A stretch of DNA of 47,441 nucleotides from Candidatus Nanopelagicales bacterium (GTDB lineage: Bacteria > Actinomycetota > Actinomycetes > S36-B12 > UBA5976), in contig JAEMSA010000005.1 in assembly GCA_016463095.1 (NCBI GenBank), forward strand, positions 1 through 47,441, read 5' to 3'. The notes beneath the pieces were generated by a model. That model was given only the letters and a program-made list of their open reading frames with translations, was not told the origin of the DNA and searched no databases. The translations under genes and the position numbers were made by a program. This document shows positions 30,617 to 41,783 of this stretch, piece by piece (within the stretch, counting starts at the first letter, position 1; each line of letters begins with the position of its first letter).

Positions 30617-31795
30617 TTATCGAACCTTTAGGTTCGAAATATAGTTTTCGAAGTTTCTTTTTGTTTCAGAAACTGCATCTCCACCGAATTTTTCTAAAAA
30701 TGCATCAGCTAGCACAAGTGCCACCATTGATTCGGCTATCACTCCTGCTGCCGGAACTGCACAAACATCTGATCTTTGGTTATGGGCCTTGACTGCTTCA
30801 CCAGTTGTGGTGTCTATTGTTTGCAACGCTTTAGGAATTGTTGAAATTGGTTTCATCGCAGCTCTAACTCTTAAAACTTCACCAGTAGTCATTCCACCTT
30901 CGGTGCCACCAGCACGATGAGTTAAACGCTTCACACCATCTTTGGTGTTTACAATTTCATCATGCGCTTGTGAACCACGACGTGATGCTGTTGTGAAACC
31001 ATCTCCTACTTCCACACCTTTAATTGCTTGAATGCCCATAAGTGCACCTGCTAATTTCGCATCAATTTTGCGGTCGTGATGAACATAAGAACCTAAACCT
31101 GGTGGTAAACCATAAACCACAACTTCCACAACTCCACCTAAAGTATCGCCATCTTTGTGTGCCGCTTCAACTTCTTGTTGCATTAATTGACTAGTTGTTG
31201 GATCAAAACATCTTGCTGGATCTTCATCAATTTTGTTTAATGAACCTGGGCTGGGAATTATTCCATCTGGTGATTTAACTGTTCCCAGTTGCACAACATG
31301 ACTCATTATTTCTATCCCGGCAACTTGGGCTAAGAACTTTTTAGCCAAACTTCCTAAGGCAACTCGTGCAGCTGTTTCTCTGGCACTGGCACGTTCTAAA
31401 ACTGGTCTTGCATCTTCAAAACCATACTTTTGCATTCCCACAAGATCAGCATGGCCAGGTCTTGGTTTAGTTAACGCTGCGTTTCTTGCTTGTTGGCTTA
31501 ATACTGTTTCATCTACTGGATCAGCAGACATTACGTCTTGCCATTTTGGCCATTCAGAATTATTTATTTTTATTGCAATAGGTGCACCAATACTCAAACC
31601 GTGTCTAATCCCACCCAATATTTCAATTTCGTCTTGTTCAAATTTCTGTCGAGCTCCTCGACCAACACCAAGTCTTCTTCGAGCTAATTCATTTTGAATG
31701 TCTTGTGAAGTAATGGATATACCTGCAGGTAATCCTTCAATTGTGGCAACCAATGCAGGACCATGGGATTCACCCGCTGTTAGCCATCGAATCAT
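30617..31795 (-). CDS. aroC: Chorismate synthase
   Basis: [48 protein letters not shown]. Confidence 0.98.
   Translation of the reverse strand: MIRWLTAGESHGPALVATIEGLPAGISITSQDIQNELARRRLGVGRGARQKFEQDEIEILGGIRHGLSIGAPIAIKINNSEWPKWQDVMSADPVDETVLSQQARNAALTKPRPGHADLVGMQKYGFEDARPVLERASARETAARVALGSLAKKFLAQVAGIEIMSHVVQLGTVKSPDGIIPSPGSLNKIDEDPARCFDPTTSQLMQQEVEAAHKDGDTLGGVVEVVVYGLPPGLGSYVHHDRKIDAKLAGALMGIQAIKGVEVGDGFTTASRRGSQAHDEIVNTKDGVKRLTHRAGGTEGGMTTGEVLRVRAAMKPISTIPKALQTIDTTTGEAVKAHNQRSDVCAVPAAGVIAESMVALVLADAFLEKFGGDAVSETKRNFENYISNLKVR
30620..30637 (-). promoter_or_regulatory. Hairpin at aroC stop/aroK ribosome-binding region
   Basis: TCGAACC (30620-30626) / GGTTCGA (30631-30637), 7-bp stem and 4-nt loop, ending immediately 5' of the aroC stop (+ strand coordinates) and preceding the aroK start. 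Confidence 0.45.
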
Positions 31796-31838
31796 ATATT
31801 TATTGTTTCATCATCCCAACATTGAGTTACTTATCCCC

Positions 31839-32297
31839 CTACAAATTAAGCACAAGAAACAAAAAATATGAAACTGACATGAACGGACCAAAAGCAATTG
31901 CATGATTTTTGGGAACTTTTTTGAAAACCATCAACCCGATGGCAGTAATGCCACCGAGGATAAAACCAGTCAAATGCATATTCCATGCTTGGTTGAAGCC
32001 AAATACATAGGTGCTGGGAATGCTCAAAGCGAAGCTATATTTAACGTCACCTAAACCAAAAGATTGTTTCGAAATGAAGAAGATTACTAAGTAAACAAGA
32101 AATATCAAGAATGATAATAATATTATCATCAAAAGTGATTCAAGAGTTACATCAGGAGCTAAACAGATTAAACCTAAATTTGTGATGATCATAATCAAAA
32201 CATATTTATTAGGTAAAAGTTTAGATCTGTAATCGATAATGCCAAGTAAAATTGCAAAAATTGAAGTGTTTAAAAGAATCAGCAGATCCCAATTCAA
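31839..32297 (-). CDS. A24-family prepilin peptidase-like protein (peptidase domain only)
   Basis: GIIDYRSKLLPNKYVL and KQSFGLGDVKYSFAL, the two Asp motifs of type IV prepilin peptidases; multiple TM; no N-terminal methylase domain. Confidence 0.85.
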   Translation of the reverse strand: MNWDLLILLNTSIFAILLGIIDYRSKLLPNKYVLIMIITNLGLICLAPDVTLESLLMIILLSFLIFLVYLVIFFISKQSFGLGDVKYSFALSIPSTYVFGFNQAWNMHLTGFILGGITAIGLMVFKKVPKNHAIAFGPFMSVSYFLFLVLNL

Positions 32298-32304
32298 TTC
32301 TTCC

Positions 32305-33108
32305 TCAGCTCTTAAAAAGCGCCTCCCGCATTTGCTTGAGTGGTGCTTTTTGTCCGGTCATTAACTCAAACTGCTTGGTAGCTTGATGTAACAACATCTC
32401 TAAACCTGAGACGACAAAACCGCGTCGAAGGATCCATTCTAAGGCAATTTTTGAAGGCCACGGTGAATACGCAACATCAAGTAGTGAGCCAGGAATCTCT
32501 GGTCCCATGGCTGCAAAATCATCCAATGCTCCGCTTGGCAACGTGCTAATCACTGTGCTCGCTGCCAATGCTTTGTAAATCTGATTCCAAGGGACATCTG
32601 TCACAGTTAAACCAAATTCTTGCGCTACTTTTTTTAACTCTGTAATTGTTTTTTCATTCCTGGCACACAACATTACTTGTTTAGCACCTAATTGAGAAAG
32701 GGCCGCTATTGCAGATCTAGCAGTTGCCCCACTGCCAATTATCGCCGGATTAGAAACATCAAGTTGCTTATTTGTTTGTAATGCAGCAACGATGCCATAA
32801 ATATCAGTATTACCGGCAAAAACTTTTCCATCTTTAAATAACAATGTATTTGCCGAATTAACTTGTTTTGCTAGCTCGGTAACAGAATCGGCAAGAGTAA
32901 TTGCCACTTCCTTTAAAGGCATCGTCAGAGACATTCCTACTAGATTTGTATCTCGATTTTTAACAAAATCTGGCAACGTGTCAATGTTCAAATCATATTT
33001 AAAATAATCCCAATCCATATTTAAAGCAGCATAACCTGCCTTATGAATTTCAGGACTTAGCGAATGTTCAATGGGAGATCCTGCAACACCAGCAAACTTG
33101 TTGCTCAT
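32305..33108 (-). CDS. aroE: Shikimate dehydrogenase (start MSNKFAGVAG, ATGA overlap with mltG; ORF track start 33126)
   Basis: AGVAGSPIEHSLSPEIHKAGYAAL, GMSLTMPLKE, IIGSGATARSAIAAL. Confidence 0.95.
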   Translation of the reverse strand: MSNKFAGVAGSPIEHSLSPEIHKAGYAALNMDWDYFKYDLNIDTLPDFVKNRDTNLVGMSLTMPLKEVAITLADSVTELAKQVNSANTLLFKDGKVFAGNTDIYGIVAALQTNKQLDVSNPAIIGSGATARSAIAALSQLGAKQVMLCARNEKTITELKKVAQEFGLTVTDVPWNQIYKALAASTVISTLPSGALDDFAAMGPEIPGSLLDVAYSPWPSKIALEWILRRGFVVSGLEMLLHQATKQFELMTGQKAPLKQMREALFKS

Positions 33109-34190
33109 TTGTTTTGGTTGTACCATCTTAAGAATTCTTGCTTGTGTATTAAGAATTCGTTATTGGTTGAAGCAAATTTTGTTTCCTTGGTGTCAAGATT
33201 GACCGTCACCCAATACAGCCAATCACCATCTTCAGGATTTAATACTGCGTTAAGAGCAGCTTCTGAAGGATTAGAAATCGGTCCTGGTGGTAATCCATCA
33301 TTGGTATATGTGTTGTACGGGGAATCTTCCTGCAGTTGTTCACTAGTCAAAATAATTGCATTTGAATCTAATTCATAATTAAGTGTGCTATCTAATTGCA
33401 ATCTCATTGGCCTAGCTAATCTATTAAGAACCACCCTTGCTGCTTTTGGTTGATCAACAGGTGCAACTTCTTTTTCAATAATGCTGGCTATGACCAACAC
33501 CTCATATGGGGTTAAACCATTTGCTTTAGCTGTTGCTTCTAATTGCTGTTCAGTTGCTGCTTGAATAAATCTTTTGATCATTTGTTGCAAAACTTCTTTA
33601 GGAGTTATTCCCTGATCAAACCTGTAAGTTGCAGGATAAAGAAATCCTTCAACGTTTTTGTTGGCATATTCAGGTAAGCCTAAGTCGGTAGGATTTTTAG
33701 CCAAAGATTCAAAATCGCCAACTGAAACACCTAGTGCTTGAGCTGCTGCTGCAAAAACATATTTTGATCTAGAACCCTCTGGAATAACTACTTTGATACT
33801 TACTTTGCTTTCTGGATCTAATAAAGCAAAAATAGCTTCTTTGGATCCCATGCTTTTAACTAAGTTGTAATTACCCGGGCCAATGGCACTTGATTGAGGA
33901 ATGTCTGCTGCTGCTGTAACAAATTCTAAATAATTATTAACTACCCCAGCACTGGCCAAAGTTTTACCAATTTCTGTTAACGAAGAACCAGGGGCAATTG
34001 ATACTTGTACTGGACCACTTCCGCCTGGACCATTAATTATTTTTACTCCGCCACTGGGAATAAAAGAGAAAATAACAATTCCAACTAAAACCGCAAAAGT
34101 AATTAAACCCATTTTCAAATAGGGTGCAGGGTGAAGATCTGATTTGTAACTATTCTGCTCTGATTTAAAATCATCCAAAATAGATTTCAT
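33105..34190 (-). CDS. mltG: Endolytic transglycosylase MltG (YceG family)
   Basis: N-terminal TM; EGFLYPATYRFDQG; ASIIEKEV; LQLDSTLNYEL; YNTYTNDGLPPGPISNPSEAALNAVLNP. Confidence 0.95.
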   Translation of the reverse strand: MKSILDDFKSEQNSYKSDLHPAPYLKMGLITFAVLVGIVIFSFIPSGGVKIINGPGGSGPVQVSIAPGSSLTEIGKTLASAGVVNNYLEFVTAAADIPQSSAIGPGNYNLVKSMGSKEAIFALLDPESKVSIKVVIPEGSRSKYVFAAAAQALGVSVGDFESLAKNPTDLGLPEYANKNVEGFLYPATYRFDQGITPKEVLQQMIKRFIQAATEQQLEATAKANGLTPYEVLVIASIIEKEVAPVDQPKAARVVLNRLARPMRLQLDSTLNYELDSNAIILTSEQLQEDSPYNTYTNDGLPPGPISNPSEAALNAVLNPEDGDWLYWVTVNLDTKETKFASTNNEFLIHKQEFLRWYNQNK

Positions 34191-34649
34191 TTACTTCACC
34201 TCTTTCAAGTCTTGCCCAGGAATCTGGTTATTACGCTTCTCAAAATCCAGTGCTTGCTCTAATAATTCTATGGCGGCAGCCTGATCAATCAAGCCTTTCT
34301 GTGCGCGAGTATTCACACCACTTTCCTGTAAACGAGCACTAGCACTTGAGGTGGTTAATCTCTCGTCCATCATTCTTATCGAAATATCTGGTAATTGTTT
34401 ACTTAATTGTTGTGCGAAATTGAGAGCTTTATTCGCTGATTGTCCAATGGCGCCTGATAAATGTTTAGGTAAACCAACATATATTTCTATACAACCAGTT
34501 TCATTGATATGTTCGATAATATTTTTTAACATGTTTTGATCATTTTTTATTGTTGCCACCGGAACCGCCATGATGGCGTCAATATCACTTTTTGCCAAAC
34601 CGACTCTGGCATCGCCAAAATCTATGGCGTATCTGATTCCTTTGCGCAC
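34191..34649 (-). CDS. ruvX: Putative Holliday junction resolvase RuvX/YqgF
   Basis: YAIDFGDARVGLAKSD; VGLPKHLSGAIGQSA; MDERLTTSSA; IDQAAAIELLEQAL. Confidence 0.94.
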   Translation of the reverse strand: MRKGIRYAIDFGDARVGLAKSDIDAIMAVPVATIKNDQNMLKNIIEHINETGCIEIYVGLPKHLSGAIGQSANKALNFAQQLSKQLPDISIRMMDERLTTSSASARLQESGVNTRAQKGLIDQAAAIELLEQALDFEKRNNQIPGQDLKEVK

Positions 34650-34656
34650 TTTCTGA

Positions 34657-37314
34657 CTATCGGATCAAAGAATCGACACCGGCAATAACTTTTTTCGCAT
34701 CACTGACGTTACTTCCCGCACCTTGAGCCATGTCTGCTTTACCGCCACCTTTGCCATCTAATTTAGACAAAACTGCATTCAATATTTCCCCGGCATTAAG
34801 ATTATTTTTTCTAGCAGCATCATTAGTTGCGACCACAACATTTACCTTGCCACCACTAATCCCTGCCCCGATTACCACTGCAGCACTTTCTCCTAGTTGG
34901 CCACGCACATTTGTCACAAGTTCACGCACATCATTAGCACTGAGTTCACCTTCGGCTAAGAAGTTAGCAACCTTAACCCCATTTACCTCATGGGCGGATT
35001 TCAAATAATCATTGATACTGCCGGAGAGTTGATTCTTGCGAGATTTTTCGATTTCCTTTTCAGCATCTTTCAAGCGTTCCATTAAAGAGGAAACTTTGTC
35101 AGCTAATTCTTCAGGTCTTCCTTTTAACATTTCTTGCAAGTTGGAAACAATTAAATGTTCTCGTGCTAAAAATTGGTAGGCATCAGTTCCTACTAAAGCT
35201 TCCACTCGTCTCGTGCCAGCACCAATACTTTGCTCACCTAAGAATTTAATTACTCCTAGTTGTGCTGATCGTTGAGCATGAGTACCGCCACATAATTCGT
35301 GAGCCCAATCTCCCACACTAACCACTCTGACTACGTCACCATATTTTTCACCAAATAATGCCATCGCACCTAATGATCTTGCTTGATCTTGGGACATTAG
35401 TTGTGCACTAACACCAAGATCGTTTAGCAAGACTTCGTTAACTCTTGCTTCCACATCATTTAAAACACTTAATGGAACTGGTTTTGGTGAAGGAAAATCA
35501 AAACGTAATCTGCCCGGAGAATTTTCGCTTCCTAATTGTGTGGCAGTTTCTCCTAATGCTTCGCGGAAAGCTTTATGAATTAAGTGAGTCGCAGTATGTG
35601 CTCTAGAGATTGCTTTTCTTCTTAACAAATCGACATGGCCCACACCTTTTAATCCAGTGACAGCCTCACCCTTAGCAACACGACCACGGTGCACATAAAG
35701 ACCAGGCACAGGTTGTTGCACATCATCAACTTCAATTTCAGACCCGTTACTTAAAACCAATTTGCCACTATCAGCTAATTGTCCACCACCCTCTGCATAG
35801 AAGGGAGAACGATCCAACACAAATTCGACTTCTGATCCTTGGTTAACACTCTTGGCAACAGCACCGTTTACTAACAAACCTTTCAAATTAACTTCACTGC
35901 TTGTTTCTGAGTAACCTGTGAAATCAGTTATGCCCGCTAAATCAGCCAAAGCTCTGTATTGCTGCACATCTGCTAAACCTTGCTTTCTTTCTTTAGCATC
36001 TGCTTTAGCTCTATTTTTTTGTTCTAACATCAAACGTTTGAATCCTTCAGCATCAATGGAGATACCGGCTTCTGTGGCCATTTCCAAAGTTAGGTCATAA
36101 GGAAACCCATATGTGTCATGAAGTTCAAAAACTTTCTCACCTGACAAGGTTTTTGATTTCGACTTACCTAAAACATCAATTGTGTTTTCAAACAACATGG
36201 TTCCAGTTTTAAGAGTTTGCGCAAAAGAGGTTTCCTCACCAATTGCTATCTCTAAAATTCTTTTTTTGTCACTAACTAATTCTGGATACTGTGGTCCCAT
36301 TGCTTTAATGGTTGCTTCAATTAATTCCTTCATCACCGGATTATCGGCACCTAAGATTCTCATATTTCTGATTACACGTCTCATCATGCGGCGAAGCACA
36401 TATCCGCGTCCTTCGTTGCCCGGAATAACTCCATCACCAATCAAAAATGCTGCGGTTCTGGTGTGATCGGCTACCACTCTTAACCGAATATCAGCTGAAA
36501 TTTCGGCACCGTATTTAACACCAACAATCGCAGTTGCCTTATCCAAAATTATTTTTGTGGTATCAATTTCATAAATATTGTCCACCCCTTGCAAAATAGC
36601 GGCCATTCTTTCCAAACCCATTCCAGTGTCAATGTTTTTTGCAGGAAGTTCACCATTTAATGGGAAGTCATCTTTAGTTCCACCTTCCCCGCGGTTGTAT
36701 TGCATGAAAACTAAATTCCAAACTTCTAAATAACGTTCCTCATCAGCAATTGGTCCGCCTTCTTTGCCGTGTTCAGGTCCACGATCAAAGTAAATCTCTG
36801 AACATGGTCCACATGGGCCTGGAATTCCCATTGACCAATAATTATCGGCCATGCCTCGTCTTTGAATTTTGTTTTCTGGTACTCCAACTTTGTTTCGCCA
36901 AATGTCGTAGGCTTCTTCGTCATCTAAATAAATTGTTACCCACAGTTTTTCTGGATCAAAACCGTATCCACCATCTTTAACACTTGAAGTTAATAATTTC
37001 CACGCCATAGTGATGGCGCCTTCTTTGAAATAGTCTCCGAAAGAAAAGTTTCCAGCCATTTGAAAAAATGAGCCGTGACGTGTAGTTTTGCCAACTTCTT
37101 CAATGTCTAATGTTCTAACACATTTTTGAACAGAAGTTGCTCTTTTGTATGGTGCAGGTGCTTCACCTAGGAAATATGGTTTAAACGGAACCATTCCAGC
37201 GTTAACAAGTAACAGTGTTGGATCATTGGCAATCAATGAAGCTGAAGGAACAATGGTGTGACCATTTTTTTCAAAGAAATCTAGGAATCGGCGACGAATG
37301 TCTGCTGAATCCAC
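34657..37314 (-). CDS. alaS: Alanyl-tRNA synthetase
   Basis: IRRRFLDFFEKNGHTIVPSASL, GNFSFGDYFKEGAI, SRAHTATHLIHKAFREALG, ELCGGTHAQRSA. Confidence 0.99.
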   Translation of the reverse strand: MDSADIRRRFLDFFEKNGHTIVPSASLIANDPTLLLVNAGMVPFKPYFLGEAPAPYKRATSVQKCVRTLDIEEVGKTTRHGSFFQMAGNFSFGDYFKEGAITMAWKLLTSSVKDGGYGFDPEKLWVTIYLDDEEAYDIWRNKVGVPENKIQRRGMADNYWSMGIPGPCGPCSEIYFDRGPEHGKEGGPIADEERYLEVWNLVFMQYNRGEGGTKDDFPLNGELPAKNIDTGMGLERMAAILQGVDNIYEIDTTKIILDKATAIVGVKYGAEISADIRLRVVADHTRTAAFLIGDGVIPGNEGRGYVLRRMMRRVIRNMRILGADNPVMKELIEATIKAMGPQYPELVSDKKRILEIAIGEETSFAQTLKTGTMLFENTIDVLGKSKSKTLSGEKVFELHDTYGFPYDLTLEMATEAGISIDAEGFKRLMLEQKNRAKADAKERKQGLADVQQYRALADLAGITDFTGYSETSSEVNLKGLLVNGAVAKSVNQGSEVEFVLDRSPFYAEGGGQLADSGKLVLSNGSEIEVDDVQQPVPGLYVHRGRVAKGEAVTGLKGVGHVDLLRRKAISRAHTATHLIHKAFREALGETATQLGSENSPGRLRFDFPSPKPVPLSVLNDVEARVNEVLLNDLGVSAQLMSQDQARSLGAMALFGEKYGDVVRVVSVGDWAHELCGGTHAQRSAQLGVIKFLGEQSIGAGTRRVEALVGTDAYQFLAREHLIVSNLQEMLKGRPEELADKVSSLMERLKDAEKEIEKSRKNQLSGSINDYLKSAHEVNGVKVANFLAEGELSANDVRELVTNVRGQLGESAAVVIGAGISGGKVNVVVATNDAARKNNLNAGEILNAVLSKLDGKGGGKADMAQGAGSNVSDAKKVIAGVDSLIR

Positions 37315-37339
37315 TTTTTTAACTTCCTTTGCTAATTAA

Positions 37340-38692
37340 CTACTTAGATGACCTTAGTACCTGACGAATACGCTCCCATAAATCGGCAAAGCGTTGTTCT
37401 GCTCCACGACTTCCAGGTTTGTAATAAGTCTTATTCTTCAAGTTATCTGGCAAATATTGTTGACTTGCCACACCTTCTTCAAAATCATGTGCATATTTAT
37501 AACCTTTTCCAGCACCAGTGTCTCTAGAAGCAGGCAATGAACCGTCTCTTAAATGCTGCGGTACCGGCCCAGCGTTGCCTTTTCTGACATCATCAAGGGC
37601 TTCATTGATTGCGTTATAAACAGAGTTCGATTTTGGAGCAAGGGCTAAATAAGTTGTAGCTTCGGCCAAAATGATTCGTGCTTCAGGCCAGCCCACAAGT
37701 TGAGCTGCCTGCATGGCAGCAACTGCCATTGTTAAAGCATTGGGATCTGCTAAACCAATATCTTCACTTGCCAAAATTACTAATCTGCGGGCAATAAATT
37801 TTGGGTCTTCCCCAGATTCAACCATTCTGGCTAAGTAATGAATTGCAGCATCAACATCACTGCCTCGGACACTTTTTATGTAAGCACTAATTACGTTGTA
37901 ATGCTCATCTCCTGCTTTGTCATATCTCAACGCAGCTCTTTGCACAGCGACCTCTGCATCAGCTAAACTTATTTCTAATCTTTTTTCAGCATCAGCAACA
38001 GCGGCCGCAGTTTCTAAAGCGATAAGTCCGCGTCTGGCATCACCGCCACTTGCCCGAGCAATATGTGCCAAAGCTTTCTCATCACACTGGTATTTGCTTT
38101 TTAAACCTTTGTCGCTGGTTAAAGCTTTTTTCAGAAGTTCAATAACATCTTCATCTTTGAGTGGATTTAGTGGCAGCACAAGTGATCTACTCATTAATGC
38201 TGAATTTATTGAAACAGAAGGATTTTCAGTTGTGGCCGCAACTAAAGTAACCCAACCTTCTTCTACTCCGGCCAGTAATGAATCCTGTTGAGATTTTGAA
38301 AACCTATGAATTTCGTCAATAAATAAAACTGTTCCTACTCCTCGCGCAAATCTTCTGCGCGCTAAGTCAATTACTTCTCTAACTTCTTTTACTCCACTTG
38401 AAGTTGCAGATAGTTCCACAAAAGATCTACCGGTAGAAACAGAAATAACGTGAGCCAAAGTGGTTTTACCACTCCCCGGTGGTCCCCACAGAATCAAAGA
38501 GGTGGCAGCTAATTTGTTGTCATCATCTGGATTTAATAAAACTCTTAATGGTGAATCAGCTCTGGTGACTTGATTTTGTCCAACTACTTCATCTAAAGAA
38601 CTTGGTCTCATTCGCGCAGCTAAAGGTGCGGTTACAAATTTATTGTTTGCAGGGACTTCAATTGGTTCAGCGTCAAACAGCGCATCATCCAT
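37340..38692 (-). CDS. rarA: Replication-associated recombination protein A (RarA/MgsA AAA ATPase)
   Basis: LAARMRPSSLDEVVGQ, LWGPPGSGKTTLAHV, FIDEIHRFSKSQQD, VPQHLRDGS. Confidence 0.96.
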   Translation of the reverse strand: MDDALFDAEPIEVPANNKFVTAPLAARMRPSSLDEVVGQNQVTRADSPLRVLLNPDDDNKLAATSLILWGPPGSGKTTLAHVISVSTGRSFVELSATSSGVKEVREVIDLARRRFARGVGTVLFIDEIHRFSKSQQDSLLAGVEEGWVTLVAATTENPSVSINSALMSRSLVLPLNPLKDEDVIELLKKALTSDKGLKSKYQCDEKALAHIARASGGDARRGLIALETAAAVADAEKRLEISLADAEVAVQRAALRYDKAGDEHYNVISAYIKSVRGSDVDAAIHYLARMVESGEDPKFIARRLVILASEDIGLADPNALTMAVAAMQAAQLVGWPEARIILAEATTYLALAPKSNSVYNAINEALDDVRKGNAGPVPQHLRDGSLPASRDTGAGKGYKYAHDFEEGVASQQYLPDNLKNKTYYKPGSRGAEQRFADLWERIRQVLRSSK

Positions 38693-38694
38693 GA

Positions 38695-40437
38695 TTATTT
38701 TTCAGGTTTAAAATCTATGCCAGCTTCTTTTCGTTGCGCTGGGGTAATTGGTGTTGGGGCACCTGTGAGTGGGTCTTGTCCGCCACCACTTTTGGGAAAC
38801 GCAATCACATCTCTAATGCTGGTTGCTCCAGTTAATAACATCACCACACGATCCCACCCAAATGCAATTCCAGCATGTGGTGGTGGACCGTACTTAAATG
38901 CTTCTAATAGGAAACCAAATTTATCTTGAGCTTCTTCCTCATTGATGCCAAGAATTTTAAATACTTCTTTTTGTACATCTGCTCTATGAATACGAACAGA
39001 TCCGCCGCCGATTTCATTTCCGTTCAAAACTAAGTCATATGCCCAAGCCAGAGCTGATCCAGGATCTTTCACAAATGTTGCTAACGATTCAGCATTTGGT
39101 GAAGTAAAAGGATGATGCACTGCAGTCCACACCAGTTGTCCTTGATCATTGGTTACTTGTTCAAACATCGGTGCATCAACTACCCAAACAAAATTCCATT
39201 CCTTCTCATTAATTAATCCCAGTCGTTGCCCAATTTCTGATCGTGCCGCACCAAGAAGTCCTAAGGCCTCACTTCGAGAACCGGCGGCAAAGAAAACAGC
39301 ATCACCTATTTTTGCTCCAACTGCATTCATCAAACCATTTCGTTCTTCATCACTTAAGTTTTTGGCAACCGGGCCAGCTATTTCACCATCTGCAGAAAAT
39401 ACTGCGTATGCCAAACCTTTGGCACCACGTTGTTTAGCCCACTCTTGCCAGGCATCAAATTGTTTTCGAGGTGTATCTGCACCACCAGGCATAACAACTG
39501 CACCTACATGATCTGCTTGGAAAACTCTAAATGGTGTTGCTTTGAAATATTGTGTTAAATCTACTAATTCAAGTGCGAATCTTAAATCTGGTTTATCTGA
39601 ACCATATTTTCTCATCGCTTCGTGATAAGTGATGCGAGGAATTACACCAATTTCGTGATCTAGAATTTCACTCCACAGTTTTTTAATAACTTTTTCGCCA
39701 ACTTTGATGATGTCTTCTTGATCAACAAAAGACATTTCAATATCAAGTTGGGTAAATTCTGGTTGACGATCGGCTCTAAAGTCTTCGTCTCGATAACAAC
39801 GAGCGATTTGGAAATATCTTTCCATCCCACCTACCATTAGTAATTGTTTAAACAATTGGGGTGATTGTGGCAGTGCATACCAAGAACCTGGTTGCAAACG
39901 AACTGGAACTAGGAAATCTCTGGCACCCTCAGGGGTAGAACGAGTTAAAGTTGGTGTTTCTATTTCTATGAAGTCATCATTCAATAAAACATCTCGAGCA
40001 TATTGACTTACTTTGCTACGAATTCTTAACGCAGCTCCTGGACCACCTGGTCTTCTTAAATCTAGATAGCGATATTTCAATCGAGATTCTTCGTTAACAT
40101 CTACTTCTTTATCTATCTGAAAAGGAAGAGCTTGGGATTGAGATAAAACATTAACTTCGCTAGCAAAAACTTCAATACTTCCAGTAGGTAAATCCTTATT
40201 TTCATTACCTGCAGGGCGAAGCTTTACTTGACCAGTTATTTGTACACAAGTTTCTGGTTTTAAATCATGGGCAAGTTTTTCATCATGAACTACTACTTGC
40301 ACTATTCCTGAGGCATCTCTTAAATCAATGAAGGCAACTCCACCATGATCGCGACGGTTTCCAACCCAGCCCGCCAATGTCACTTTTACTTCAGCATCAA
40401 TTGGTCGAAGCGCATCTGCCACATGTGTTCTTAACAC
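38695..40437 (-). CDS. aspS: Aspartyl-tRNA synthetase
   Basis: [64 protein letters not shown]. Confidence 0.98.
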   Translation of the reverse strand: MLRTHVADALRPIDAEVKVTLAGWVGNRRDHGGVAFIDLRDASGIVQVVVHDEKLAHDLKPETCVQITGQVKLRPAGNENKDLPTGSIEVFASEVNVLSQSQALPFQIDKEVDVNEESRLKYRYLDLRRPGGPGAALRIRSKVSQYARDVLLNDDFIEIETPTLTRSTPEGARDFLVPVRLQPGSWYALPQSPQLFKQLLMVGGMERYFQIARCYRDEDFRADRQPEFTQLDIEMSFVDQEDIIKVGEKVIKKLWSEILDHEIGVIPRITYHEAMRKYGSDKPDLRFALELVDLTQYFKATPFRVFQADHVGAVVMPGGADTPRKQFDAWQEWAKQRGAKGLAYAVFSADGEIAGPVAKNLSDEERNGLMNAVGAKIGDAVFFAAGSRSEALGLLGAARSEIGQRLGLINEKEWNFVWVVDAPMFEQVTNDQGQLVWTAVHHPFTSPNAESLATFVKDPGSALAWAYDLVLNGNEIGGGSVRIHRADVQKEVFKILGINEEEAQDKFGFLLEAFKYGPPPHAGIAFGWDRVVMLLTGATSIRDVIAFPKSGGGQDPLTGAPTPITPAQRKEAGIDFKPEK

Positions 40438-40480
40438 TTAAATTTCATCCTTTTTTTGTAACAAAAAACTTAGTTTTTTA

Positions 40481-41755
40481 TTAGTTCTCAGTCTGTCGTA
40501 TCACTTGAATTAAGTGCGCAACCATGTCACCTAGAGCGACTTGAACTTGTGAAGATTCCCCTAAATTCTTAATTTGCACCTGGGCACTTTTTACTTCATC
40601 CTCGCCAATCACCACGGCATATTTCGCACCACTCTTATCAGCTGCCTTCATCGCACCTTTTAATCCTCGATCACCATAAGCCATATCGGCTCTTATTTCT
40701 GCTGCTCTAATTTGTTGCAATAACGAAACAGCTAACCTGTGTGCATTATCTCCAATTGGTACAATGAACACATCTACCAAAGTGGTATCACCCACTATTA
40801 AATTTTCCACTTCGCAAGCCATCAAAGTTCTATCTGTGCCAATACCAAAACCAATTCCACTTAAATCTTGACCACCAAGTGATTCCATAAGACCGTCATA
40901 TCTTCCGCCACCACCAATACCGGATTGGGCACCCAGTTCTGGATGGTCGAATTCAAAAGTGGTGCGGGTGTAGTAATCAAGTCCGCGCACAAGTCTTGGA
41001 GCAGGAGTAAATGCAATTTCTGTTGCTTTAAGTAAATCTTCAACTTCATCGTGATAACTGGAACACTCAACACATAATTCGTTAATAATCAAAGGAGCAT
41101 TCGTTAATTGTTTTTGTATTTCTGGTCTTTTATCATCCAACACTCTTAACGGATTTATGTTAGCTCTTGTTTTTGTTTCATCATCAAAATCAAGTTTTGC
41201 TAAATAACCAGATAGTTTCTCTCTGTATTTTGGTCTACAAGTTGCACATCCCAAAGAGGTTAAAAGTAGTTTAAAATTTCTTAAACCAAGGGATCTAAAT
41301 GCATCATCAGCAACACTTATGACTTCAACATCTAATGCTGGATCTGGTGCACCAATTGCTTCAATACCAACTTGTTGTAATTGTCGGTATCTTCCTAGTT
41401 GCGGACGTTCTGCTCTAAAGAATGGACCTTTGTACCAAAGTTTTACTGGAAGTTGGCCACGATCTAATCCATGTTCAATAACTAAACGTGCTACACCAGC
41501 TGTACCTTCAGGTCTTAAGGCAAGAGTTCTGCCACCTCTATCTTCAAACACATACATTTCTTTGCTCACCACATCGGTTGATTCACCAATTCCTCTAACA
41601 AAAAGATTTACATCTTCAAAAATTGGTAATTCGACATAACCATAACCAGCTAAAGCTGCTGCATTACCAATTGCGTTTTGAACAGCTAAAAAAGAATTTG
41701 AGCGGGGAGGAAAATAGTCTGGAACTCCTTTAGGCGCTTGAAACTGTCCAGCCAC
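40481..41755 (-). CDS. hisS: Histidyl-tRNA synthetase
   Basis: [56 protein letters not shown]. Confidence 0.98.
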   Translation of the reverse strand: MAGQFQAPKGVPDYFPPRSNSFLAVQNAIGNAAALAGYGYVELPIFEDVNLFVRGIGESTDVVSKEMYVFEDRGGRTLALRPEGTAGVARLVIEHGLDRGQLPVKLWYKGPFFRAERPQLGRYRQLQQVGIEAIGAPDPALDVEVISVADDAFRSLGLRNFKLLLTSLGCATCRPKYREKLSGYLAKLDFDDETKTRANINPLRVLDDKRPEIQKQLTNAPLIINELCVECSSYHDEVEDLLKATEIAFTPAPRLVRGLDYYTRTTFEFDHPELGAQSGIGGGGRYDGLMESLGGQDLSGIGFGIGTDRTLMACEVENLIVGDTTLVDVFIVPIGDNAHRLAVSLLQQIRAAEIRADMAYGDRGLKGAMKAADKSGAKYAVVIGEDEVKSAQVQIKNLGESSQVQVALGDMVAHLIQVIRQTEN

Positions 41756-41783
41756 TTTTTATCTACTCCTCAGGAAAATATTT

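Noticed and set aside
35918-39511. Plus-strand ORFs antisense to alaS, rarA and aspS (60-124 aa)
   Set aside because: Shadow ORFs of well-identified minus-strand genes.
40463-40479. Inverted repeat AAAAAAC-TTA-GTTTTTT between hisS and aspS
   Set aside because: Almost pure A/T; expected by chance in this composition and too weak to call a terminator.
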